Shown here: positions 11,357 to 19,292 of the stretch, one piece after another
Layout: each line of letters opens with the position of its first letter
How positions within the stretch are numbered: position 1 is the stretch's first letter
Assembly: GCF_900582195.1 (NCBI RefSeq)
Contig: NZ_UTHA01000001.1
Coordinates: forward strand, 682,001-746,000
Reading direction: 5' to 3'
Origin: Pseudomonas viridiflava
Lineage (GTDB): Bacteria; Pseudomonadota; Gammaproteobacteria; Pseudomonadales; Pseudomonadaceae
DNA length: 64,000 bases
The notes under the pieces: model-generated
The model's input: only the letters and a program-made list of their open reading frames with translations
Told to the model about the DNA's origin: nothing
Databases searched by the model: none
Translations under genes and position numbers: made by a program

Positions 11357-11467
11357 GATCGTTCCCACGCTCCGCGTGGGAATGCAGCCCGGGACGCTCC
11401 GCGTCCCATTCAAAGCCGAACGCGGAGCGTCCGTTGAGGCGTTCCCACGCAGAGCGTGGGAACGATC
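11357..11467. repeat. 111-bp palindromic intergenic repeat with GTTCCCACGC ends
   Basis: Perfect 14-base terminal inverted repeats, GATCGTTCCCACGC at 11357-11370 and GCGTGGGAACGATC at 11454-11467, enclose further nested palindromes based on CTCCGCGTGGG and GACGCTCCGCGTC. It has no coding capacity. It looks like a non-autonomous repeat of a different family from the REP elements. It lies between sulP and choX. Confidence 0.8.
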
Positions 11468-11485
11468 AATCCAGCCACCCCACAA

Positions 11486-12406
11486 TCAGAGCTTGGCTTT
11501 CACCGCCGCCAACGCATCCTTCCCGTCAGCTGTCTTGACGCCATCAAGCCACTTATCGAGAACCGCCGGATTCGCCTTGATCCACGCCTTCGCCGCCTCG
11601 GCATTGCTGACCTTCTTGTTCACCACCTCAGCCATGATGCTGTTCTCCATCTCCTGCGTGAACGTCAGATTGGTCAGCAACTTACCCACATTCGGACACG
11701 CCTCGGCGTAGCCTTTACGTGTCAACGTAAACACGCTGCCAGTGTCGCCAAAATACTTCTCGCCCCCCTTGAGGTAATGCATCTTCAACTGCACGTTCAT
11801 CGGGTGCGGGGTCCAGCCGAGGAAGGTGACGAATTTCTGCTTCTTCACCGCTCGCGACACTTCAGCCAGCATTGCCTGTTCACTGGACTCGATCAGCTTC
11901 CACTGGCCCATGTCGAAGTCGTTCTTCTTGATGATTTCCTGCAACGAGATATTCGCCGGCGCGCCCGAGCCGATGCCGTAGATCTTGCGATCAAATTTGT
12001 CCGCGTATTTGTTCAGGTCGGCAAAGTTATGCACACCCGCGTCCCACACGTAATCCGGTACGGCGAGGGTGAATTCGGTGCCGTCGAGGTTCTTCGCCAA
12101 TTGCGTGACGTCGCCGGTGGCGACGAACTTGTCGTAGAAGCCCTGCTGCGCCGGCATCCAGTTGCCGAGGAATACATCCACCTGGCCGTCCTTCAAACCG
12201 CCAAAGGTGATCGGCACCGCGAGGGTGTCGACCTTGGCCTTGTAGCCCATGCCATCCAGCAGAAACCCGGTGATCGCGTTGGTCGCGGCGATGTCGCTCC
12301 AGCCCGGGTCGGCCATCTTCACCGTGTCGCAGCTCTGCTCGGCGAAGGCCGAAGCGCTGCTCAGCGCGAGCAGGCCAACCGTCATTGCTGTGGATAACTT
12401 ACGCAT
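11486..12406 (-). CDS. choX: Choline ABC transporter substrate-binding protein
   Basis: The 306-residue periplasmic protein begins with a signal peptide (MRKLSTAMTVGLLALSSASAFA). It matches the OpuAC/ChoX type that binds quaternary amines through an aromatic box: KMADPGWSDIAATNAITGFLL, FLGNWMPAQQGF, YGIGSGAPANISLQEII and FLGWTPHPMNVQLKMHYLKGGEKYFG. The start at 12406 opens the signal peptide and has AAGGGGAAG before it. It lies 16 bases after betC and is probably cotranscribed with it. No permease or ATPase gene is adjacent, so it must share another locus's transporter. A TTATCCACA sequence overlaps its signal-peptide codons. Confidence 0.9.
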   Translation of the reverse strand: MRKLSTAMTVGLLALSSASAFAEQSCDTVKMADPGWSDIAATNAITGFLLDGMGYKAKVDTLAVPITFGGLKDGQVDVFLGNWMPAQQGFYDKFVATGDVTQLAKNLDGTEFTLAVPDYVWDAGVHNFADLNKYADKFDRKIYGIGSGAPANISLQEIIKKNDFDMGQWKLIESSEQAMLAEVSRAVKKQKFVTFLGWTPHPMNVQLKMHYLKGGEKYFGDTGSVFTLTRKGYAEACPNVGKLLTNLTFTQEMENSIMAEVVNKKVSNAEAAKAWIKANPAVLDKWLDGVKTADGKDALAAVKAKL

Positions 12407-12422
12407 GGACTTCCCCTTAACA

Positions 12423-13937
12423 TTATTGGTTTTGGCAGGGTTGTGGATAACGTGCTTTGCGTTCCAGATCATCAAGGTCGATGTGGTTGCGCATGTACTG
12501 CTGACTGGCGTCCACCAGTGGCTGGTGATCCCAGCTCTTCAGCTTGCCGATGGTTAAAGCGTCGGCAACAAAACGGCGGCGGCGCTGGCTGGCGAGGACT
12601 TCCCGGTGAATCGCCGGAATGTCCCACTTGGCCCGCGCTTCGGCGAGAAAATCGTCGAACAGCTGGCGATGTTGCGGCGATTGGCTGAGTTCTTCCAGCT
12701 CACGCGGATCGTTGTCTACGTCGAAGAGTAGGCAAGGGTCGCTTTCACTGTAGATAAATTTGTAGGCGCCGCGCCGGATCATCATCAGCGGGCTGAGGGT
12801 GCCTTCGGCCATATATTCGCCGAACACTTCGTCATGACCGCCCTGCCCTTGCAGGTGTGAAACCAGTGAGCGGCCGTCTAGCGGCAAACCCGGCTCCAGC
12901 GTGCCGCCGGCCAGTTCAACGAAGGTTGGCAGCAGGTCGGCGGTCGACACGGCCGCGCTGACGCGGCCTGACTCGAACTGCCCCGGCGCACTTATCAACA
13001 GGGGCACACGGGCTGCCATTTCGTACCAGTGCATTTTGTACCAGAGGCCTTTTTCGCCGAGCATGTCGCCATGGTCGCCGGAGAACACAATGATGGTGTC
13101 ATCGATTAATCCGGTTTCTTCCAGTGTTTGCAGGAGTTTGCCGACGTTGGCGTCGATATAACTGCACGCCCCGAAGTAAGCCCGGCGCGCATCGCGGATC
13201 TTATCCACAGGCAACGGCTTGTCCCACAGATCGTAGACCTTGAGCAGGCGCTGCGAGTGCGGATCGAGTTCTTGTTGATCCGGGGTTGTAGGCAACGGGA
13301 TATCAGCATCGTCATACAAATCCCAGAATGCTTTGGGAATCGTGTACGGGTCGTGTGGGTGGGTCATCGACACGGTGAGGCAGAACGGCTGATCACCGTC
13401 CTCGCGAATGTGATCGAACAGGTATTGCTGCGCCTTGAACACCACCTCTTCATCAAAATCGAGTTGGTTGGTACGCACACACGGCCCGGCCTGCAGCACT
13501 GAGGACATATTGTGATACCAACTCGGACGCACATCCGGCTCATCCCAGTTCACCGCCCAGCCATAGTCGGCCGGGTAGATGTCGCTGGTCAGACGTTCTT
13601 CGTAGCCGTGCAACTGATCGGGGCCACAGAAATGCATCTTGCCCGACAGCGCGGTGCGATAACCGAGGCGGCGCAGGTAGTGGGCGTAAGTCGGCACATC
13701 GGCGGGGAAATCGGCGGCGTTGTCGTAGGCGCCGATCTTGCTCGGCAACTGGCCGCTGACCAGGGTGAAACGCGAGGGCGCGCACAACGGGCTGTTGCAG
13801 TAAGCGGCGTCGAACACCACGCCTTGGTTGGCGAGGCGGGAAAGATTCGGCAGTTTGATCGGCGAAGGGCCGTAGAACGGCAACATTGGCGCGGCCATCT
13901 GATCGGCCATGATGAAAAGAATATTCTTGCGCTTCAT
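12423..13937 (-). CDS. betC: Choline-sulfatase
   Basis: BetC hydrolyses choline-O-sulfate to choline and sulfate, feeding glycine betaine synthesis and sulfur supply. The type I sulfatase signature is present as CAPSRFTLVSGQL, whose cysteine becomes formylglycine. Metal-binding FIMADQM and FSGDHGDMLGEKGLWYKMHWYE are also intact, and the C-terminal region is of the choline-sulfatase type. I start it at MKRKNILF (13937), giving 504 residues; an ATG six codons upstream is also possible. It is followed by choX and is divergent from its likely LysR regulator. Confidence 0.94.
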   Translation of the reverse strand: MKRKNILFIMADQMAAPMLPFYGPSPIKLPNLSRLANQGVVFDAAYCNSPLCAPSRFTLVSGQLPSKIGAYDNAADFPADVPTYAHYLRRLGYRTALSGKMHFCGPDQLHGYEERLTSDIYPADYGWAVNWDEPDVRPSWYHNMSSVLQAGPCVRTNQLDFDEEVVFKAQQYLFDHIREDGDQPFCLTVSMTHPHDPYTIPKAFWDLYDDADIPLPTTPDQQELDPHSQRLLKVYDLWDKPLPVDKIRDARRAYFGACSYIDANVGKLLQTLEETGLIDDTIIVFSGDHGDMLGEKGLWYKMHWYEMAARVPLLISAPGQFESGRVSAAVSTADLLPTFVELAGGTLEPGLPLDGRSLVSHLQGQGGHDEVFGEYMAEGTLSPLMMIRRGAYKFIYSESDPCLLFDVDNDPRELEELSQSPQHRQLFDDFLAEARAKWDIPAIHREVLASQRRRRFVADALTIGKLKSWDHQPLVDASQQYMRNHIDLDDLERKARYPQPCQNQ

Positions 13938-13986
13938 GTGATCGCGGCATTCCATAGTGAATATTTATGCGACATTGCTGCGATCG

Positions 13987-14003
13987 AGCATGGAGTCCAT
14001 GCT
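13987..14003. promoter_or_regulatory. Perfect 17-bp palindrome, candidate operator
   Basis: AGCATGGA and TCCATGCT flank a single central G between betC and its regulator. Perfect symmetry and its location about 50 bases from both start codons suggest a repressor or activator site shared by the divergent promoters. The ligand protein is not shown; the adjacent LysR-type regulator is the obvious candidate. Confidence 0.55.
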
Positions 14004-14038
14004 GTATCCGGTAAAGCCCGTGCAGGACAATGACTAGG

Positions 14039-14053
14039 ATAAGCACAGCTTAT
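14039..14053. promoter_or_regulatory. ATAAGC-N3-GCTTAT inverted repeat over the regulator start codon
   Basis: The repeat contains the T-N11-A core (T14040, A14052) typical of LysR-type binding sites and overlaps the ATG of the regulator gene. This would suit negative autoregulation. It is independent of the 17-bp palindrome 36 bases away. Confidence 0.5.
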
Positions 14054-15002
14054 GTATGAAGCCTTGGGTGATCTGTCGCTCGACCTGCTCCGCGCGTTCG
14101 AAGCGGCGGCTCGACAGCGCAGTTTTACTGCTGCCGCGGTTGAGCTTGGTACCACGCAACCGGCGATCAGTCAGCAGATCAAACGGCTGGAAGAACAACT
14201 CGGTACGCGCCTGTTTGATCGAATCTACCGAGGCATCGGACTGACGGAAGTGGGCGCGATTTTGTTCGAGCAAGTTACCCTCGGTTTGCAGAACATCGAC
14301 GCGGGATTGAGCGCGATCAGCGCACAACAGCAGCATGAGGTGCTTCAGGTCGCCACCGATTTCGCCTTCGCCGCGTATTGGTTGATGCCACGCTTGCACC
14401 GCTTCCACGAAGCCAATCCGCAGGTCGACGTCAGCCTGGTGACCAGCGAACGCAACCACAACATGCTGCGCACCGACATCGACGTGGCGATCCTGTTTGG
14501 CGACGGACGCTTCAAGCAGGGCGAAAGCCATTGGTTGTTCAGCGAAGAAGTGTTTCCGGTGTGCAGTCCGCAATTGGTCAAGGATCGTCCGACGCCTCTG
14601 CCCGCCCCCGCCTTGATGGAATTGCCGCTGCTGCATCTGCGCGGAGAAAACAGCAGCAACTGGTTCGACTGGAGCGGACTTTTTCGCCAATTGGGCATCA
14701 CCACCCCACCAGCGCCGGGGCAATTGCGTTTCGACAATTACACGTTGTTGATTCAAGCGGCGATTGGTGGCCAGGGCGTGGCAATTGGCTGGCGCCACCT
14801 TGTGGATAACTTGCTGAGCCAAGGTTTATTATGCCGGCCGATTGCTGAAACGACGCTGTCGCGGTTGGGTTATTACGTGGTGCTGCCGCAGCGCAAACGT
14901 CGGGGCGCGCTGATTCAGCAGTTTGTCGATTGGTTGATGGCGGAACAGGCGAGCAGCGCGCAATCCTTGAGTGGGTTGGCGCTGCCTTCGATTGCGGTTT
15001 GA
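14052..15002 (+). CDS. LysR-type regulator of choline-sulfate use
   Basis: The 316-residue protein has an N-terminal winged helix-turn-helix (LLRAFEAAARQRSFTAAAVELGTTQPAISQQIKRLEEQLGTRLF) and a C-terminal periplasmic-binding-like effector domain from about residue 95. Divergent placement next to betC-choX fits the known choline-sulfate-utilisation regulator family in Pseudomonas. Likely effectors are choline sulfate or choline, which is inference. The start codon is overlapped by an inverted repeat, suggesting autoregulation. A TTATCCACA sequence lies within the gene at 14801. Confidence 0.88.
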   Translation: MYEALGDLSLDLLRAFEAAARQRSFTAAAVELGTTQPAISQQIKRLEEQLGTRLFDRIYRGIGLTEVGAILFEQVTLGLQNIDAGLSAISAQQQHEVLQVATDFAFAAYWLMPRLHRFHEANPQVDVSLVTSERNHNMLRTDIDVAILFGDGRFKQGESHWLFSEEVFPVCSPQLVKDRPTPLPAPALMELPLLHLRGENSSNWFDWSGLFRQLGITTPPAPGQLRFDNYTLLIQAAIGGQGVAIGWRHLVDNLLSQGLLCRPIAETTLSRLGYYVVLPQRKRRGALIQQFVDWLMAEQASSAQSLSGLALPSIAV

Positions 15003-15006
15003 AGGT

Positions 15007-15672
15007 TTACGAATCTGAAGCCGCCACAAAATTCACATGCTGCCCCACATGCAAATTCAGCCTTAGCTCATCGGCTATGCCCACCGCCACGCGATTCAGC
15101 CGCTCCAGCGGTTCAGCCAGACCCGGTTCCAGGTTGCCGCCGACTTGACTGAAATGCTCGATCGTCAGTCCGGCCACGCCGTGCGGCGCATTCACCAGCG
15201 TCCAGTGCAGCGGGCTGCTTTGCACGGCTTCGAGAATTTCTTCGGCGGCATGGCGTTGCAGGCGATCATCGACATCCGGCTCATCGAGCACGGCAAAATC
15301 CCCCACTAGAAACAGCCGCGACACATTGGCCGCTTGCAGGCCATCGACCAGCGCGTCGACGGCCAACACCTGCTCGACCGGGCCGAGCACGACCGAGCGT
15401 TCCACATGATCACTGCTGAACGGCAAGCCCGGCGCATCCAGTAAGCAGATGACTGCCGAACTGCCGGCCACACTCTGGTTGACCCGTTCCAGGTCGAATA
15501 AATCACCGGTTTTGGTACGCAATCCCGGACGCGGCGCCAGTGCGGTCAAATCGTCGAGAATGGCGATGACTTCATGCTGACGGCGCAGCAATTCAGCCAT
15601 CAACGCGCTGCCCAGGCTACTCATGGCACCATAGAGCACCACTTTTACCGCCGGGGTTTCGGCATTTTTCAT
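15007..15672 (-). CDS. NAD(P)-binding Rossmann protein (atypical SDR)
   Basis: The 221-residue protein opens with VVLYGAMSSLGSALMAELLRRQHEV, a degenerate Rossmann glycine motif (GxxSxxG), followed by DLTALAPRPGLRTKTGDLFD. This is the pattern of atypical short-chain dehydrogenase or NmrA-like proteins of the YwnB/YesF type. The active-site YxxxK is not obvious, so catalytic activity is uncertain. It is convergent with the LysR gene, with four bases between the stops. Confidence 0.7.
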   Translation of the reverse strand: MKNAETPAVKVVLYGAMSSLGSALMAELLRRQHEVIAILDDLTALAPRPGLRTKTGDLFDLERVNQSVAGSSAVICLLDAPGLPFSSDHVERSVVLGPVEQVLAVDALVDGLQAANVSRLFLVGDFAVLDEPDVDDRLQRHAAEEILEAVQSSPLHWTLVNAPHGVAGLTIEHFSQVGGNLEPGLAEPLERLNRVAVGIADELRLNLHVGQHVNFVAASDS

Positions 15673-15754
15673 GGCTGATCCCTTTTGTTATCCCTTGTAT
15701 GGCGTGTGACATACGGGCAACGCCGAGGGTTCGAACCGATTCAGAGGCTTTCAG

Positions 15755-16081
15755 ATGCAAACGATCAAGGGTTACCACGCCCATGTCTATTTCGACGCCA
15801 GTACCATCGAGCAGGCGCGGACCTTGTGCGAGCGGGCTGCGCAGTTGTTTCCATTGAAAATGGGCCGCGTTCACGAGCGCCCGGTCGGCCCGCATCCGGA
15901 CTGGAGTTGCCAACTGGCCTTCGGCCCTGAGCTGATCGGCGAGGTGCTGCCATGGCTGGCGCTCAATCGCCGAGGCCTGGTGGTGTTTTTGCACCCGGAC
16001 ACTGGGGATGACTTGCTTGATCACACCGAACACGCGATCTGGATGGGCGCGATCCGACCGCTGAATCTGTCTGTTTTCTGA
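15755..16081 (+). CDS. DOPA 4,5-dioxygenase family protein
   Basis: The 108-residue protein begins IKGYHAHVYFDASTIEQARTLCERA and ends with VVFLHPDTGDDLLDHTEHAIWMG, the two histidine-containing blocks of the small DOPA 4,5-dioxygenase family. Biochemical function in bacteria is largely unassigned; the family cleaves catechol-type rings with iron. Its stop is directly next to that of the convergent GFA-family gene, with no intervening bases. Confidence 0.85.
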   Translation: MQTIKGYHAHVYFDASTIEQARTLCERAAQLFPLKMGRVHERPVGPHPDWSCQLAFGPELIGEVLPWLALNRRGLVVFLHPDTGDDLLDHTEHAIWMGAIRPLNLSVF

Positions 16082-16483
16082 TCAGATCGTTTCTTCGGCT
16101 TCGCCCGGCAGATGCTCGTCCAGGTGCAGCCAGGGCAATTGGCTGTCCGTCCAGATGTGTCGCTCGGCGGGTGCCTGCTCTGGGTGATCAAGTGTGGCGA
16201 TGGTCACGTCGATGCTCTCGGGACTGAGCAACGTCACCAGTGCCAGTTGCGCGCCGCAGTGCGGGCAGAAGAACCGCGCGCAACTGTCTGAGGAGTCATA
16301 ACGCGTCGGCGTGCCGGCCTGCCATTGGAAATTCGCCACCGGCACGGTGATCCAGGTCGTGACAATCCCGCCACTGACCTTGCGGCAAATCGAACAATGG
16401 CAATGAGCGATATCCTGCAACGCCCCGCTGAACTGATAACGAATGTGTCCGCAATGGCAGCCGCCACTGTGCAATTGGTTCAT
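16082..16483 (-). CDS. GFA-family zinc protein (glutathione-dependent formaldehyde-activating type)
   Basis: The 133-residue protein has the GFA/CENP-V cysteine pattern: GGCHCGHIRYQF, HCHCSICRK and FCPHCGAQLA, ligands for structural and catalytic zinc. Most members of this family have no proven formaldehyde role. I start it at MNQLHSGGCHCG (16483) behind GGAGGG because the longer frame upstream has no family similarity. Confidence 0.88.
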   Translation of the reverse strand: MNQLHSGGCHCGHIRYQFSGALQDIAHCHCSICRKVSGGIVTTWITVPVANFQWQAGTPTRYDSSDSCARFFCPHCGAQLALVTLLSPESIDVTIATLDHPEQAPAERHIWTDSQLPWLHLDEHLPGEAEETI

Positions 16484-16664
16484 GATCAAAGCCCTCCTTC
16501 CCGTGTTTATTGACTCTGGTTCGCATCCGACGGCCGGTTGACCGTTCACCCAAAGCTTTCTCCAGCGAAAGGTAGCTGAAAGCTTCCCCGATTAGGATCG
16601 CCTCCACTTCCGGCAACAGACCGGTTGGCCAATGCGTGTGATACCTCGCACGAACGGCCCAATT

Positions 16665-16675
16665 AACAACAACAA
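16665..16675 (+). promoter_or_regulatory. Crc/Hfq-type CA motif (AACAACAACAA)
   Basis: The sequence contains AANAANAA, the catabolite activity motif bound by Hfq with Crc in pseudomonads, directly before the ATG of a short upstream frame. Citrate is a preferred carbon source and transporters are common Crc targets. The motif is short, so this is a candidate site only. Confidence 0.45.
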
Positions 16676-16755
16676 TGGTGATTCTGATGTCCTCTGTAAC
16701 CCGCCTCCTCGCTTCAACTCCGCCCGTACGTCTCGTGCTTCCCGTTCTGCGCTGA
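16675..16755 (+). CDS. Short upstream open reading frame, 26 codons
   Basis: The frame would encode MVILMSSVTRLLASTPPVRL and six further residues (VLPVLR), ending 50 bases before citN. An internal ATG at 16687 offers a second start. The peptide is hydrophobic and basic. It could be a leader peptide through which Crc/Hfq control reaches citN, or chance. There is no strong Shine-Dalgarno sequence; translation has to be shown. Confidence 0.35.
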   Translation: MVILMSSVTRLLASTPPVRLVLPVLR

Positions 16756-16805
16756 TCGGCCCGATCCGCTCATTTAACTAGCCGCGCTACGCCTGGAGTA
16801 TTCCC

Positions 16806-18113
16806 ATGCTGACTTTCCTTGGCTTCGCCATGGTCATCACGTTCATGTTCCTGATCATGACCAAGCGCCTGTCCGCGCTGATCGCGCTGATCATTATTCC
16901 GATCCTGTTCGCGCTGTTCGGCGGTTTTGCACCGAAGATCGGTCCGATGATGCTCGAAGGCATCACCAAGCTTGCGCCGACCGGCGTGATGCTGATGTTC
17001 GCCATTCTCTACTTCGCGCTGATGATCGACTCCGGCCTGTTCGACCCGGCCGTGCGCAAGATCCTCAAACTGGTCAAGGGCGACCCGTTGAAAGTTTCGG
17101 TCGGCACCGCCGTACTGGCGCTCGTCGTTTCCCTCGATGGTGACGGCGCGACCACTTACATGATCTGCGTAGCCGCCATGCTGCCCCTGTACAGCCGCAT
17201 CGGCATGAGCCCGCGAATCATGGCCGGCCTGATCATCCTCGCCGGTGGCGTGATGAACATGACCCCATGGGGCGGCCCCACCGCGCGTGCGGCGAGTGCG
17301 CTGCATGTCGACCCGTCGGATATCTTCGTGCCGATGATTCCGGCGATGGCGGCGGGTGTTCTGGCAATTCTGGTCATCGCCTACTTTTACGGTAAGCGTG
17401 AGCGTGCACGTCTGGGTGAGCTGCATCTGGTTGGCGATGATATCGATCACAGCGAAATCAGCGTGTCGCAGTTCCCGGATGCCCGCCGTCCGAAACTGAT
17501 CTGGTTCAACGGCGCCCTGACCTTCGGCCTGATGTGCACCCTGATCGCCGGCCTGCTGCCATTGCCGGTTCTATTCATGGTCGCGTTCAGTATTGCCATG
17601 ATCGTCAACTACCCTTGCCTGCAAATGCAGAAGGATCGCGTCGCCGCTCACGCCGGTAGCGTGCTGGCAGTGGTCGGGCTGATCTTTGCGGCGGGTATCT
17701 TCACCGGTATCCTGAGCGGCACCGGCATGGTCGATGCGATGTCGAAGAGCCTGTTGGCGGTGATCCCGGACTTTCTCGGCCCGTACCTGGCCGTGATCAC
17801 GGCGCTGGTGAGCATGCCGTTCACCTTCTTCATGTCCAACGATGCGTTCTACTATGGCGTGTTGCCGGTGTTGGCCGAAGCCGCCAGCCACTATGGGATC
17901 ACTGCAGTGGAAATGGCCCGTGCCTCGATCGTCGGTCAGCCCGTCCACTTGCTGAGCCCGTTGGTGCCATCGACGTATCTGTTGGTAGCCCTGGCCGGCA
18001 TTGATTTTGGTGACCACCAGCGTTTCACCCTGAAATGGGCGATCCTGGTATGTATCTGCATTCTGATTGCTGCACTGCTGTTGGGGACTTTCCCGATGTT
18101 CAGCACTCTATAA
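16806..18113 (+). CDS. citN: Citrate-metal symporter, CitMHS family
   Basis: This 435-residue inner-membrane protein of about 11-12 transmembrane segments belongs to the CitMHS family, which imports citrate complexed with Mg2+ or Ca2+. Family features include MTKRLSALIALIIIPILFALFGG, VVSLDGDGATTYMICVAAMLPLY, NMTPWGGPTARAASAL and MPFTFFMSNDAFYYGVLPVL. The start has TGGAG seven bases upstream. It is monocistronic, ending at an intrinsic terminator. Control probably includes the Crc-like motif in its leader. Confidence 0.93.
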   Translation: MLTFLGFAMVITFMFLIMTKRLSALIALIIIPILFALFGGFAPKIGPMMLEGITKLAPTGVMLMFAILYFALMIDSGLFDPAVRKILKLVKGDPLKVSVGTAVLALVVSLDGDGATTYMICVAAMLPLYSRIGMSPRIMAGLIILAGGVMNMTPWGGPTARAASALHVDPSDIFVPMIPAMAAGVLAILVIAYFYGKRERARLGELHLVGDDIDHSEISVSQFPDARRPKLIWFNGALTFGLMCTLIAGLLPLPVLFMVAFSIAMIVNYPCLQMQKDRVAAHAGSVLAVVGLIFAAGIFTGILSGTGMVDAMSKSLLAVIPDFLGPYLAVITALVSMPFTFFMSNDAFYYGVLPVLAEAASHYGITAVEMARASIVGQPVHLLSPLVPSTYLLVALAGIDFGDHQRFTLKWAILVCICILIAALLLGTFPMFSTL

Positions 18114-18133
18114 GCCCAAGACTCACCGTTTCG

Positions 18134-18169
18134 GGTCCTGGCTTCGCGGTTTGAAGCCCGGACCTTTTT
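18134..18169 (+). terminator. Intrinsic terminator of citN
   Basis: GGTCC and GGCTTC (18134-18145) pair with GAAGCC and GGACC (18153-18164), with one opposed mismatch, and five T residues follow. It lies 20 bases after the citN stop and separates it from the TerC gene. Confidence 0.88.
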
Positions 18170-18198
18170 CGGTTTAACAATCGCTCAAAGGAATACAC

Positions 18199-18966
18199 AT
18201 GGAATGGCTGACCAACCCCGAAATCTGGGTTGCCTTCTTCACCCTGACCGCCCTGGAAATCGTCCTCGGCATCGATAACATCATCATGATTTCGATCCTG
18301 GTCAGCCGCATGCCCAAACACATGCAGCAGCGCACCCGGATCTTCGGTCTTGGCCTGGCCATGATCACCCGCATCCTGTTGCTGCTGTCGATCACCTGGG
18401 TCATGCGCCTTACCGCCGACCTGTTCGAAGTGTTCGGCCAGGGCATTTCCGGCCGCGACCTGATCCTGTTCTTCGGTGGTCTGTTCCTGCTGTGGAAGAG
18501 CTCGCAGGAGATGTATCACGCGCTGGAAGGCGAAGACGAAAGCGACGAAACCCCGGGTGGCAAGGGTGGCAACTTCCTCTACACCATCATCCAGATCGCG
18601 ATCATCGACATCGTCTTCTCGCTGGATTCGGTGATCACTGCAGTGGGCATGGTGTCCCACGTACCGGTGATGGTCGCGGCGATCGTTGTGGCGGTGCTGG
18701 TGATGATGCTGGCGTCGGGCAAAATCAGCGAATTCATCGACAAGCACCCGTCGCTGAAAATGCTGGCGCTGTCGTTCCTGCTGGTGGTCGGTACCGTGCT
18801 GATTGCCGAATCGTTCGACGTGCATGTGCCGAAAGGCTACGTCTACTTCGCGATGGCGTTCTCGCTGGCGGTAGAAGCGATCAACATCAAACTGCGCGGC
18901 GCGATGGCCAAGAAGCGGCAGCAGCAAGATCCGGTGAAACTGCGCAAGGACATCCCGGGTCAATAA
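18199..18966 (+). CDS. TerC-family integral membrane protein
   Basis: The 255-residue protein has about seven hydrophobic segments and the TerC hallmarks LEIVLGIDNIIMISILVSRMP and IAIIDIVFSLDSVITAVGM, with paired acidic residues inside membrane helices. Relatives export Mn2+ or help metal loading of exported enzymes. A short acidic loop (EGEDESDETPGGKGG) lies mid-protein, and the C-terminus is basic. I looked for a yybP-ykoY Mn riboswitch in the 85-base leader and see only the citN terminator. Confidence 0.85.
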   Translation: MEWLTNPEIWVAFFTLTALEIVLGIDNIIMISILVSRMPKHMQQRTRIFGLGLAMITRILLLLSITWVMRLTADLFEVFGQGISGRDLILFFGGLFLLWKSSQEMYHALEGEDESDETPGGKGGNFLYTIIQIAIIDIVFSLDSVITAVGMVSHVPVMVAAIVVAVLVMMLASGKISEFIDKHPSLKMLALSFLLVVGTVLIAESFDVHVPKGYVYFAMAFSLAVEAINIKLRGAMAKKRQQQDPVKLRKDIPGQ

Positions 18967-19292
18967 CCCGGTAGTCCAGACGCACGCAATACCCCTGTGG
19001 GAGCGAGCTTGCTCGCGAAGGCGTCGTGTCAGTCGACAGAAATGTAGGCTGGCCCACCGCTTTTGCGAGCAAGCTCGCTCCCACATTTATTTTGGGCAAC
19101 ACACAGAACCGTGTCGGATTCAGGTGGGTGAATGAACCCGCTTTCATGACACTTTTGTTTCAATCGGCACTTTAGCTGTGCAATGCTGGCGCCCAGACCG
19201 TTAGCCAACTACAGCTTAAGTATCAAAAACGTAGAAACCGCGCGGTACCGTCCACTTGCCCCTCTGGGGCGCTGCTACTACAGGGGGTCTGC
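18967..19292. other. 326-base gap between the TerC gene and the Na/Pi-type gene
   Basis: The first third is a REP pair (18997-19084). The remainder is of ordinary composition and must hold the promoter of the downstream transporter. I see no gene or clear operator there. Confidence 0.6.
18997..19084. repeat. REP pair (inverted)
   Basis: REP copies at 18997-19020 (forward) and 19062-19084 (inverted) are separated by 41 bases. It follows the TerC gene stop by 30 bases. Confidence 0.9.

Larger units (their letters stand above)
16484..16805. other. 322-base gap upstream of citN
   Basis: This gap carries the control region of the citrate transporter gene. It holds an inverted pair AAGCTTTC (16553-16560) and GAAAGCTT (16578-16585), a run of AAC repeats at 16665-16675, and a 26-codon open frame at 16675-16755. 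No longer gene is supported. Confidence 0.6.

Noticed and set aside
18114..18198. Mn-sensing yybP-ykoY riboswitch expected upstream of some TerC genes
   Set aside because: The 85-base leader is taken up by the citN terminator and shows no additional conserved core.
19141..19158. Possible Pho box CTTTCAT-N4-CTTTTGT before the Na/Pi-type gene
   Set aside because: The first half matches CTGTCAT in 6 of 7 positions but the second only in about 4 of 7; too weak to annotate.
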